Assembly (NCBI GenBank): GCA_030605125.1
Contig: JAUWBD010000032.1
Location: 1 to 33,591 of the forward strand
Direction: 5' to 3'
DNA length: 33,591 bases
Origin: Verrucomicrobiota bacterium
Lineage (GTDB): Bacteria; Verrucomicrobiota; Verrucomicrobiia; Opitutales; Opitutaceae
Of this stretch, positions 26,396-33,591 are shown in pieces. How positions within the stretch are numbered: position 1 is the stretch's first letter; every line of letters starts with the position of its first letter. Below the pieces are notes generated by a model, which saw only the letters and a list, made by a program, of their open reading frames with translations, was not told the origin of the DNA and searched no databases. Both the position numbers and the translations under genes were made by a program.

Positions 26396-26638
26396 GGAGA
26401 TTTTGTTCAAGCGCAGCTACGTTCCTGACGCGGAGAAAGCGTGTAAGGCCGCAGCCACCGAACGGCCGATAGGAGTTTCTGGTGTTGGGACGCCGCTCGC
26501 CGCCCCTCCACCTGGGGCCGAGATGGTCGAGCTGGCTGAACTGCGCACATCCCCCGGCTCGCGCGGCGGTGATCACCGCTCCGTGTTTGGGGCGGCCCCG
26601 GGGCTCCGCTGGCGCAGCGGCTGCGGCATTCTCGACGC

Positions 26639-27808
26639 ATGCGAATCGCCTACGTCTACCCGCAGAACGCCGCGGATCCCGCGGTGCAATCCGGTCGCCC
26701 AGCCGCGCTTTTGGAGGCGTTTCGCGGCCTAGGAGCGCAGATTAATGCGATCTTCCCGCTCCACGCGCGGCCCCCACGCTTCGCGCTGGCGAAAAAGCTC
26801 CTCTACCGCCTCGGCGCGCGGGTGCACCGCAGCGACCGCGACCCCGCCTACCTCGCGCGCGCCGCCCGCGAAATCAACGAACGCCTCGGCGATTCGCCCT
26901 ATGACCTGGTTTTCACCCCCGGTTCCGAGCTGGCCGGCGGCATCGCGAGCTCGCGCCGGGTCGCCTTTTGCGCCGACGCCACTTTTGCGGGCATGCACGG
27001 CTACTACCACGATTTCACCCGCCTCTCCGCGGAGTATGTGCGGATGGGCTACAACCAAGAGCAGGCGGCCCTGAAGCGTGCCCAGCTCGCCGTCTATCCC
27101 TCCGAATGGGCTGCTCGCTCCGCGATCGACGCCCATGGCGCCGACCCCTCCGCCGTGGCCGTCATCCCCTTTGGAGCAAACCTCGGTCGCGACAACTCCG
27201 CCGCCTCCGTTGCGTCTTGGATCGAGGATCGCCAGCCGCTCGATTCTCCCCGGCTCCTCTTCGTCGGACGCGACTGGGAACGCAAGGGCGGCGACCTCGT
27301 GGTCGAGACCGCCCTCGCGCTCCGCACGCGCGGCCTCGCCGTGACGGTTGACCTCGTCGGTTGCGCCCCGCCCGCCCGCCACCGCTCGCTCCCCTGGCTC
27401 GTCTCCCACGGGCGGCTCGACATGCGCGAACCCGCCGCCATGCAGCGACTGGCTCGGCTCTACGCCCAGGCTCACCTGCTCTTCGTGCCTTCGCGCGCCG
27501 AAGCCTACGGCCTCATCTACGCCGAGGCGCTCGCGCACGGACTGCCTGTAATCGCCACCCGCACGGGCGGCGTGTCCGGCATCGTGCAAGACGGCGCGAC
27601 CGGTCGCCTACTTGCTTTGGAAGCCGGACCTCCCGACTACGTCGCGGCCATCGAAGGCTTGCTCCGGGACTTCTCGAATTATCGTCGCGTTTGCCTGCGC
27701 TGCTACGCCTCGTTTTCGGAGACGCACAACTGGAAACGCTTCACCTCCCGGCTGCTGGAGCGGCTCGCGGAGAGCCGGCCCGATGTCGCCGGTTCTTCCC
27801 GGAGCTGA
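26639..27808 (+). CDS. Family 4 glycosyltransferase (GT-B)
   Basis: A 389-residue GT-B enzyme that transfers a sugar from a nucleotide donor to a glycan or lipid acceptor. The C-terminal donor domain has LLFVGRDWERKGGDL, then the EX7E motif in SRAEAYGLIYAEALAHGLPVIAT (in parts: RAEAYGLIYAEAL), and GGVSGIVQDGATG. The N-terminal domain starts MRIAYVYPQN. No membrane segment is seen. It is convergent with the GT2 gene, 70 bases away. The acceptor is unknown; a role in surface polysaccharide is likely. The preceding 243-base gap holds no gene I can support. Confidence 0.9.
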   Translation: MRIAYVYPQNAADPAVQSGRPAALLEAFRGLGAQINAIFPLHARPPRFALAKKLLYRLGARVHRSDRDPAYLARAAREINERLGDSPYDLVFTPGSELAGGIASSRRVAFCADATFAGMHGYYHDFTRLSAEYVRMGYNQEQAALKRAQLAVYPSEWAARSAIDAHGADPSAVAVIPFGANLGRDNSAASVASWIEDRQPLDSPRLLFVGRDWERKGGDLVVETALALRTRGLAVTVDLVGCAPPARHRSLPWLVSHGRLDMREPAAMQRLARLYAQAHLLFVPSRAEAYGLIYAEALAHGLPVIATRTGGVSGIVQDGATGRLLALEAGPPDYVAAIEGLLRDFSNYRRVCLRCYASFSETHNWKRFTSRLLERLAESRPDVAGSSRS

Positions 27809-27826
27809 GTCTACGCGACACCCGAG

Positions 27827-27858
27827 GGCGCCGCGAGCCCGTGACCGGACGCGGCGCC
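27827..27858. terminator. Hairpin between convergent glycosyltransferase genes
   Basis: A 9-bp perfect stem GGCGCCGCG / CGCGGCGCC with a 14-base loop lies between the two stop codons. There is no T run on either strand, so it is only a possible shared terminator. Confidence 0.35.
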
Positions 27859-27878
27859 TCCCTCAACCAAGGGCCGAC

Positions 27879-28829
27879 TCAAGCCGCGGGCGATTTTGCA
27901 AGCAGCTCCGCTCCGGCAGGCGCGGCGCTCTCGGGATTCTGGTGGTGCTGGGAGATCCAGGGAAGCCGGCGCCAGCGAGTATATTGAGCCCGCTGGAGCG
28001 GGTTTCGGTTGCGCCGATAGCGCAAACCGGCGCCCAGACCCGCGAGGTAGCCACTCAAGACGCTGCGGTAGCATGCCCGCGGCACCAACGCCAGACTGCC
28101 GACAAACGCGGACGCGAGGCGGAAGGGCAGGGCCCACCACGGGAAATGCCAGAGCGCAAGCAGGACGCGGTTACGGCCTTGGAAGTAGGCGATGCGCGAG
28201 GCGTTCCGCCCGCTGTTGGCGACATTGTGACGAAACAACATCGCGGGGAAATAGTGCACTTCGTGACCATGCCGAAGCAGCCGCGCGCAGTATTCGCCTT
28301 CCTCCGCGTAGTGGACGAGCTCCTCCCGGTATCCGCCCAGGTAGAGGAAGAGCTTTCGCCGCAGGAGGTGGGCGCATCCGATGAAGCGCTGCACTCTGAA
28401 AGGCCGGGTGTTCAGGGGCACTCCCGGGATGGTGGCTTCATCGCAGAGAATGTTGCAGGCCAGCGCACCCACGTGGGGATTTGCGTCGAGGTAATCCGCC
28501 GCATCGTCGATCGAGCCCAGAACGGGGTGGGCGTCGTCGTCCAAGATCAACACATAGGGCGTGTCGAGCAGCCGAGCGATCTCGTTTCGGCGCCGGATAT
28601 AGCCTTGGTTTACCTCGTGGTGGATGAAGCGCACCCAAGGGTGCCTTTCGAGAAGCTCCGCAGGCGCGGGGGTGCGGGAGCCGTCATCCACGACCACGAC
28701 AGGGTGACGGCGGTGGTAGCCGCCAGCCTCCAGCTGTCGAAGCGTCTCTAGGAGATCCAGCCAGCGATCTTTGGTCGAGATACCGATGCCTACCCGAGGG
28801 GGAGTGGAAGTAAGATGAGTATTTGTCAT
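27879..28829 (-). CDS. Family 2 glycosyltransferase (GT-A)
   Basis: A 316-residue GT-A glycosyltransferase. VGIGISTKDR opens the fold, VVVVDDGSRTP (Asp48, Asp49) binds the nucleotide, and VLILDDDAHP holds the DXD metal site. The later AEEGEYCARLLRHG segment matches the ED-type catalytic region of GT2 enzymes. Near residues 215-250 (ALWHFPWWALPFRLASAFVGSLALV) is a hydrophobic stretch that may touch the membrane. Probably a surface glycan enzyme like its GT4 neighbour. The ATG at 28829 is followed directly by the fold. The 223-base gap upstream shows no gene. Confidence 0.9.
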   Translation of the reverse strand: MTNTHLTSTPPRVGIGISTKDRWLDLLETLRQLEAGGYHRRHPVVVVDDGSRTPAPAELLERHPWVRFIHHEVNQGYIRRRNEIARLLDTPYVLILDDDAHPVLGSIDDAADYLDANPHVGALACNILCDEATIPGVPLNTRPFRVQRFIGCAHLLRRKLFLYLGGYREELVHYAEEGEYCARLLRHGHEVHYFPAMLFRHNVANSGRNASRIAYFQGRNRVLLALWHFPWWALPFRLASAFVGSLALVPRACYRSVLSGYLAGLGAGLRYRRNRNPLQRAQYTRWRRLPWISQHHQNPESAAPAGAELLAKSPAA

Positions 28830-29052
28830 GTGAGATGTTGCACCAAGACGCTCAAATTCGAGCCCTTATGAAACAAGCACGCGCTGGGTTCGTGCTTCCC
28901 GAACGTCTCGCCGGGCATTTTCCAGCCGGAGCCGAGCGAGCTTTTTCTAGGAAAGATCCCTTAGGCGCAACGGGGCGTCTCTTTGCGGCGCCAAGCGGAC
29001 CCGACCCGGAACCGCCCGCTATGCGTGCGAGGGAGGCGGAGTTTTTGCCGAG

Positions 29053-30552
29053 TCACCGGGTTTGTGCGGCGAGGAGGCGGGTGCGCGTGACGAGGTCGTC
29101 GTGGGCGGCGGTGAGGCGGCGGCGTTCGCTGCTTGTCCAGGTGCGCAGGGACTCCGCCGAGGCGCGTTGTTCGGCGAGCATACGCGCGGTCTCGGCGGGC
29201 TGCGGGCCGCCCCGGCCCCGACGGCTTTTCACCACCGCCAGCGGGTCGAAGCTGCGCGCGAGTTGCTCGGGCGAAATAGGGAGGGGCTGCCCGATCACTT
29301 CGAGGTAGATCCGCCCGACCTCCTCGTGGCTGAGCTGCGTCGGCACGCGCCCTTGTTCACGGCCAAAGGTGGCGACGGCGGAGGCGACGCCGTAGCCTAC
29401 GCGAAAGGGCACGCCGGCTTCGCGATGCAGGGTCTCGGCAAGCTCGGTCATGGTGGAATAGTCGGCGTCGATCGCGTCGCGCAGCGCCTGCGGGCGGATG
29501 ACGAGCGCGTCGAGCGTGGCCCCGGTCTCGGCGAAGAGGCGCGCGGCGGTGGCGGCATGGGTCTCAAGCCGGTCCATGTGGTCCTCGCGCACGTCCTTCA
29601 CCTCGTAGAGCGGCGTGTTGTGCGCGAAGATCGCGGAGGCATGGGCGTTGGCGACGACCTCGCTGGCGCGGAGGCGCAGTCGCTCGATGGAGCTGGGGTT
29701 GCGCTTCTGGGGCATCGCGCTGCTGTGGCTCGCCGCCTCGGCTTGGAGCAGGAAGTCGGGGGAGGGCGCGGCGTATTGGAAAAGGAGGTAGGTGGCGAAG
29801 CGGCCGACGCCGATGGCGGAGAGCCCGAGCGTTTGGGAAAACTCGATTTTGCTGTCGGCGGCGGAGACCATGATCGCATCGTAGCCGTTCTCAACCGAGC
29901 CCCCGAAGCCCAGCAGCCGGGCGAGAAGCTCGCGGTCGAATTCGAAGCCGGAGGTGGTAAACGCGGCCACCCCGAGTGGGCTGAGGTTTATGCGCGCGTA
30001 GGCCTCGCGCAGGCGCTCCTGGTCGCGCTGCAGGCCGGCGTCGAAGGCGAGCAGGAAGTGCGCGACCGTGGTGGGCTGGGCCTGCACGCTCTGGGTAAAG
30101 CCGGGCATCACCGTCTCGAGGTGCTCGCCCGAGATCTGGTGGAGGCGCGCGCGAAGTTCGCCGATCGCGTCGATGAGCTCGAGGACGAGGTCGCGCAGGC
30201 GCATGCGGTTCATCGTCTCGCCGAGATCATTACGACTACGCCCGAGGTGGATGTTGGTGGCACTCGGGCCGGCGAGTTCGGTGAGGCGGCGCTCGAGCGG
30301 GAGATATTCGGCGCTGCGAGCGCCTCCGAGGCCGCTTTGTTCGGCGCCGAAGCACTCGAGCGCCTGCGCGATGGCGGCGGCTTCGGCGGCGGGCAGGAGC
30401 CCGCGCTCGTGCAGCATGACGAGCTGCGCGCGGTTGGTGTCCATGAGGTGGTCGTGCATGTCGCGCGACGCGGCCGGGGCCGGAGCGGACACGCCGAGCC
30501 AGAAAAGTGGGAGGAGCAGGAGGCGGGCGTGGCGCGGGCGGAGCAGGATCAT
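29053..30552 (-). CDS. Argininosuccinate-lyase-like enzyme with apparent signal peptide
   Basis: A 499-residue member of the fumarase/argininosuccinate lyase superfamily, which cleaves C-N or C-O bonds by beta-elimination. Conserved regions: HLGRSRNDL (102-110), the TQSVQAQPTTVAH block with the catalytic-type His165, and the signature SSAMPQKRNP (277-286). Unlike cytoplasmic ArgH, the ATG at 30552 gives a signal-peptide-like start: MILLRPRHAR, a run of Leu/Pro/Phe/Trp, then SAPAPAAS with AxA-type cleavage near residue 28. An internal start at Met32 would give a cytoplasmic form. No arg genes are nearby, so the substrate may be different, for example an aminodicarboxylate such as in EDDS lyase. 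Confidence 0.82.
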   Translation of the reverse strand: MILLRPRHARLLLLPLFWLGVSAPAPAASRDMHDHLMDTNRAQLVMLHERGLLPAAEAAAIAQALECFGAEQSGLGGARSAEYLPLERRLTELAGPSATNIHLGRSRNDLGETMNRMRLRDLVLELIDAIGELRARLHQISGEHLETVMPGFTQSVQAQPTTVAHFLLAFDAGLQRDQERLREAYARINLSPLGVAAFTTSGFEFDRELLARLLGFGGSVENGYDAIMVSAADSKIEFSQTLGLSAIGVGRFATYLLFQYAAPSPDFLLQAEAASHSSAMPQKRNPSSIERLRLRASEVVANAHASAIFAHNTPLYEVKDVREDHMDRLETHAATAARLFAETGATLDALVIRPQALRDAIDADYSTMTELAETLHREAGVPFRVGYGVASAVATFGREQGRVPTQLSHEEVGRIYLEVIGQPLPISPEQLARSFDPLAVVKSRRGRGGPQPAETARMLAEQRASAESLRTWTSSERRRLTAAHDDLVTRTRLLAAQTR

Positions 30553-30774
30553 GGGAAGGGGGGTGGTCTCGTCGTTGTGGTGGTGCGCGCGAGGGCGGGC
30601 TTCGCTTGTGGCTGCGGGGTCGAAGATCCGAGGCGCCGCTCAGCAATTTCGCGAGCCAAACTCGGATTCGGTCCACGTGTAGCGCTAGTCCGTGGCGCTC
30701 GGTTCGGGTTTCGGGAGAGACGCCTGCGGCCGAGGCCCGGCGGTTGGTGTGCTCGGCGACTCTCCGCGCACAAA

Positions 30775-31317
30775 CTACAGATCGGGCGATCCCTGCTCCT
30801 GCTTTACCCCGCGAAGAGTGGAAGCCGCGGGGGCGCCTTCATCGCTTCGACGCACGACGCTGAGCGACCCGTCCGTCTCCAACACCACTGCCTCCGCGTC
30901 CTGCAACGCGGCAAAACCCCGGGAGCGGAGAGCCGCCAGCACTTCGGTTTCGGTCACGCGCGTGCGTCGCAGGGCGTCCCCCAACATCCGCCCGCGATGC
31001 AGCAGGAGCGTGGGCTCCCCCGTCACGAGTTTTCGCATCCACCGCACTCGCACGCTTGTCTAGGTGATGAGAAATTGCAGCCCGACGAGGAGCCCGAGGG
31101 CCATGACGCCCTCGGCCAGAGAGGTGTCCTTATTGAGCAGGATCGTGGCGAGGGTGGAGCCGAGCGCGATCGTCACGACGAAGTCGAAGGCGTTCATCTT
31201 CGAGAGCGTGCGTTTGCCGGAGACACGCAGAAGCACCACGAGGCAGAGATATGCCACGAGGCTGACGACAAGTGTGCGCCAGAGCGTGTCGGCGGAGCTG
31301 AAGAAGACGGAGCGCAT
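30775..31317 (-). pseudogene. YetF-like DUF421 membrane protein gene with one in-frame amber codon
   Basis: The frame from the ATG at 31317 encodes 85 residues with three likely membrane helices (LVVSLVAYLCLVVLLRV, FDFVVTIALGSTLATIL, GVMALGLLVGLQFLIT) and the DUF421 segment SGKRTLSKMNAFDFVVTIALGS (in parts). It then meets TAG (31062-31060). The same frame continues at once with TSVRVRWMRKLVTGEPTLLL and the soluble DUF421 domain (GRMLGDALRRTRVTETEVLAALR) up to the stop at 30775. Relatives have Trp in the region of the stop, so TGG to TAG is the simplest explanation. Everything else is intact, which suggests a very recent mutation or a sequence error. Confidence 0.82.
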
Positions 31318-31445
31318 CAGCGCGCCTACCCTATCCTGAGCCGCGGGGTGGCGGATACCGGAGGCAGCCCCCGGAAACCCACGGAGGGTGCACCAGTCCA
31401 TTGGTCCTGTGCTTGACGTCCGCCGCCCCCTTGCGCGCAGCCGGC

Positions 31446-31568
31446 ATGGGCCGCGAGGATTGGCGTGATCTTCCGGTAGTGCTCCCCGGCGACGAAGAGC
31501 GCCCCGTGCTCGCGATCTGCGCCATCCTCTTCGTGCTCGCATTCATGGCCGGCACCGTCGTGACCTGA
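31446..31568 (+). CDS. Possible small single-pass membrane protein (40 aa)
   Basis: The ATG at 31446 opens a 40-residue frame: a charged N-terminal half (MGREDWRDLPVVLPGDEERP) and a C-terminal hydrophobic segment (VLAICAILFVLAFMAGTVV) that fits one membrane helix. A TTGACG hexamer at 31413-31418 could be a -35 box. It is divergent from the DUF421 gene. I do not recognise it, and a frame this short in GC-rich DNA can arise by chance. The downstream 31569-31819 stretch holds no gene I can support. Confidence 0.4.
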   Translation: MGREDWRDLPVVLPGDEERPVLAICAILFVLAFMAGTVVT

Positions 31569-31819
31569 ACAGATCGGTCTCGCGTCCCGCCCCGCCGCGC
31601 CTCCTGGCCGTCTCCGGGAAAGTGGCGTCTCGGCGGCGATCGAGGCAAAGTGGCCGCCGAACGTTGAAAGGGCCGGCGGACGCGGCCCGGGCGGCGTCGA
31701 GACGGGCGCGGGGCGGGCGAGCCGCTTGAGGATCTCCGCCTGGTTTCCTTGCAGCGTGGTGTCGGGGAAATTTCGTCTCCACCAAGCGCTGCACAAACCC
31801 GAAGGAGTTGCCTCGTTGG

Positions 31820-32404
31820 CTACCGTCTCTCGCCGTCGCTCAGAAGGCGCACCGCCGGGGGCTCGTCTTCGTCCACTCGGGGGTAGCGACCGACGGCGGG
31901 ATCGAGAAAGAGGTTGTCGTTTTCGTCGTCGTTGGCGGTGGAGACTTCACCGATGATGCACTCGTCGCTGGAGGGATAGAAGGCGTGCCAGACGCCGGGC
32001 ACGAGGGTAACGCGGGAGCCGGCGGCGAGCACGAGGCGTTCGCCGCGGGCCAGCCGTCGCTGGGCGCCGTCCACCGGGACGAGGAGTCCGCCGCAGGGCT
32101 CGGAATCCGAAGCGGGCTTGGCGGGCCAAAGCTCGAGCGTGAGCTCTCCGGCGCGGCAGATCACGTCCTCCTTCTTTTTCTTGTGCGCGTGGCTCGGCGT
32201 GGTCTGGCCGCGACGGGCCCACATGAGTTTCTCGCAGTATTCGGGCTCGTCGGCCAGATTGACCAAGACGAGGCCGAAGCGCTCGAAGTCGCCGAGGCCG
32301 TAGTCGGTGATGTCCCATTTGGGCGCGGGCGGGAGCACCCAATGGTGGCGGGCGAAACAGGCGGAGGCGGCGCGGTAGGCGGTGTTGATTTGCGAGCGTT
32401 TCAT
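31820..32404 (-). CDS. D-lyxose/D-mannose ketol-isomerase (YdaE-type cupin)
   Basis: A 194-residue cupin enzyme of the D-lyxose isomerase family, which converts D-lyxose to D-xylulose and, in many members, D-mannose to D-fructose. The start MKRSQINTAYRAA and KWDITDYGLGDF are family hallmarks. Metal ligands are His72 and His74 in SHAHKKKKED with Glu79, and a later His in LVPGVWHAFYP; the tail VGRYPRVDEDEP is also typical. The ATG at 32404 is chosen over a longer frame from 32509 because family members begin at this Met. It lies on the minus strand with no operon partner. It could handle mannose released by the GH92 enzyme 5.4 kb away. Confidence 0.9.
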   Translation of the reverse strand: MKRSQINTAYRAASACFARHHWVLPPAPKWDITDYGLGDFERFGLVLVNLADEPEYCEKLMWARRGQTTPSHAHKKKKEDVICRAGELTLELWPAKPASDSEPCGGLLVPVDGAQRRLARGERLVLAAGSRVTLVPGVWHAFYPSSDECIIGEVSTANDDENDNLFLDPAVGRYPRVDEDEPPAVRLLSDGERR

Positions 32405-32845
32405 GGCGGGTCGGGGCGGGCCCAAGCTTATGCTCAGGACCGTCACGCCTAAACCCCGATTTCGCCGGGCCGGTCGATGGGAGCGATCCCTGCGGCGCGC
32501 GCGGTCCAATTCGGAAACCCGGGTGACGGCACGTCGCGATGATCAGCCTGCTTTTGTTCCCCCCCGGCAGGGACGGGGGTGACGGCGGGACCGCGAGGCG
32601 GAGGTGGATCGGGAAAACAGGCTCCGATGCGGGGGGCGCGCGGGCGGTAGAGGTGGCGGTTTATGCCGAGGTTACAGGCGTGGCTCGGCTTTATCCCCGA
32701 CCGCCTTGGCGGGCGCAGGCCCCGTGCGTCACGGGAGCATCTTGGAGGCGAAGTTCAGATACGGAGTCGGCGGGAACGCTTGTGCATCCGACGCATCGGA
32801 CGGGAAATCGCACCTGAAGCGAAACCCTCAACCCAGGCCGTGCCC
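32405..32845. other. Gene-free gap upstream of the acyltransferase gene
   Basis: This 441-base stretch separates the divergent isomerase and acyltransferase genes. I see no supported frame, RNA gene, terminator or clear promoter. It has short G- and C-rich runs and a GCATCCGACGCATCGGACGG motif near 32786 with partial symmetry. Confidence 0.4.
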
Positions 32846-33591
32846 ATGAATCCCGAATCCATTCCTTCGCAGCGTCCTCGCAACCATCTGGAGGGCGTGC
32901 AAGTGTTGCGCTTCGTGGCGGCGTTTTTGGTAATGGGGGCTCATTCGAAGTTGGTGCTCGCGGACTCGGAGGTGCCGGCGGGATGGGACGCCTCGATGAT
33001 GGCCTTTGGCGTGGACGTGTTTTTCGTGATCAGCGGTTTCGTGATCGCGATGTCGGCGGCGCGGGCGGCGAACGCGTGGAGCTTTATGCGCGACCGCTGC
33101 CTCCGGGTCTTGCCGCTGTATCTGCTCGTCTCGTCGCTTTTCGTGCTAAAGCGGATCGTCTCCGGCGAGGGAGTGCCGGCGCCGGAGCTGGTGAACAGTT
33201 TGTTCTTCGTGCCGATTCTGGACATCAGCGCCTACTCGGGAACCTTTCATCCCTACGGCTGGAGCATCGCGTTTGAGATGTGGTTTTACTCGCTGGTGGC
33301 GCTGGCGATCGGCTTGTTTGCGAGGGCGCGGGCGGCGCTGATCTGCGCGGCGATTTTGACGGCGGGAAGCGCGCTGGTGGGCGTGCTGTATCAGGCGAGT
33401 TGGCTGATGCCGCGCTTCCTGTTTAGCCCGCTCGTGGTCGAATTTGCGGCCGGCTGCGTCCTGTATGCGTATCGAGATCGGATTCGTCGTTTCGCTTGGG
33501 CGGCGTGTCTGGGGCTGCCGCTTTTTGGCGCGGGGCTGTGGTTCACGAGCTATCTCGGTTACCCGACGGAGGTGATCGGCAACCACTTCCT
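32846..33591 (+). CDS. Acyltransferase-3 family membrane protein (OafA-like), cut by window end
   Basis: At least 248 residues are present before the window ends. It belongs to the acyltransferase-3 family, multi-pass membrane proteins that O-acylate surface polysaccharides. LRFVAAFLVMGAHSKLV holds the conserved His of the first helix, GVDVFFVISGFVI is the second family block, and RDRCLRVLPLYLL matches the R-x-x-R-x-x-P-x-Y motif. WSIAFEMWFYSLV is the next typical helix. The ATG at 32846 places the first helix about 20 residues in, as usual. A role in decorating glycans made with UDP-glucuronate and the two glycosyltransferases is plausible but inferred. Confidence 0.9.
   Translation, partial: MNPESIPSQRPRNHLEGVQVLRFVAAFLVMGAHSKLVLADSEVPAGWDASMMAFGVDVFFVISGFVIAMSAARAANAWSFMRDRCLRVLPLYLLVSSLFVLKRIVSGEGVPAPELVNSLFFVPILDISAYSGTFHPYGWSIAFEMWFYSLVALAIGLFARARAALICAAILTAGSALVGVLYQASWLMPRFLFSPLVVEFAAGCVLYAYRDRIRRFAWAACLGLPLFGAGLWFTSYLGYPTEVIGNHF

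Noticed and set aside
26396-26638. Short frames on both strands between GH92 and the GT4 gene
   Set aside because: No family motif or consistent start; contains a degenerate relative of the GGACGCC repeat instead.
31569-31800. Minus-strand frames with FPDTTLQGNQAEILKRLA-like sequence
   Set aside because: The segment hints at a decayed gene, but no frame remains open with a recognisable domain, so no gene is called.

Overview
The window is a high-GC chromosomal stretch, most likely from a member of the Verrucomicrobiota close to the Opitutaceae. This rests on gene style and on the many short dispersed palindromic and tandem repeats in the intergenic gaps; it is an inference, as there is no rRNA gene. 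Most start codons inspected lack a clear Shine-Dalgarno sequence.

Left part (1-10.6 kb): dCMP-deaminase-like protein, YqgE/AlgH protein, the zinc-independent ribosomal protein pair L36 and L31 type B with a strong terminator, a PP2C phosphatase and a DinG-type helicase on the minus strand, a small lipoprotein, a P1B-4 type metal-exporting ATPase, a Tat-type exported MBL-fold hydrolase and an FAD-dependent oxidoreductase.

Middle (10.6-17.5 kb): an animal-like UDP-glucose 6-dehydrogenase, then nrdB-nrdA for a class Ic ribonucleotide reductase. NrdB has Leu where class Ia enzymes have the radical Tyr. Upstream of nrdB lies a likely NrdR operator: two TTGTGGTG sites exactly 32 bp apart, one of them half of a 20-bp palindrome. 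A dispersed repeat is inserted in frame between ATP-cone regions of nrdA.

Accessory island (about 17.48-23.2 kb): directly after the nrdA terminator the G+C content drops and codon use changes. A two-gene operon (unknown 287-aa protein plus a 780-aa UvrD-like SF1 helicase with an unrecognised N-terminal region, ATGA overlap) faces a PIN-like gene that has lost its 5' end to a REP-flanked RAYT transposase. A second gene fragment lies on the other side of the RAYT element. This is the best candidate for an undescribed, possibly defence-related, system.

Right part (23.3-33.6 kb): a divergent AraC regulator and GH92 alpha-mannosidase, GT4 and GT2 glycosyltransferases, an argininosuccinate-lyase-like enzyme with an apparent signal peptide, a YetF/DUF421 gene broken by one in-frame amber codon, a possible small membrane protein, a D-lyxose/mannose isomerase and an acyltransferase-3 gene cut by the window end. 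GH92, AraC and the isomerase together suggest use of mannose from glycans; the glycosyltransferases and the acyltransferase suggest surface polysaccharide work.
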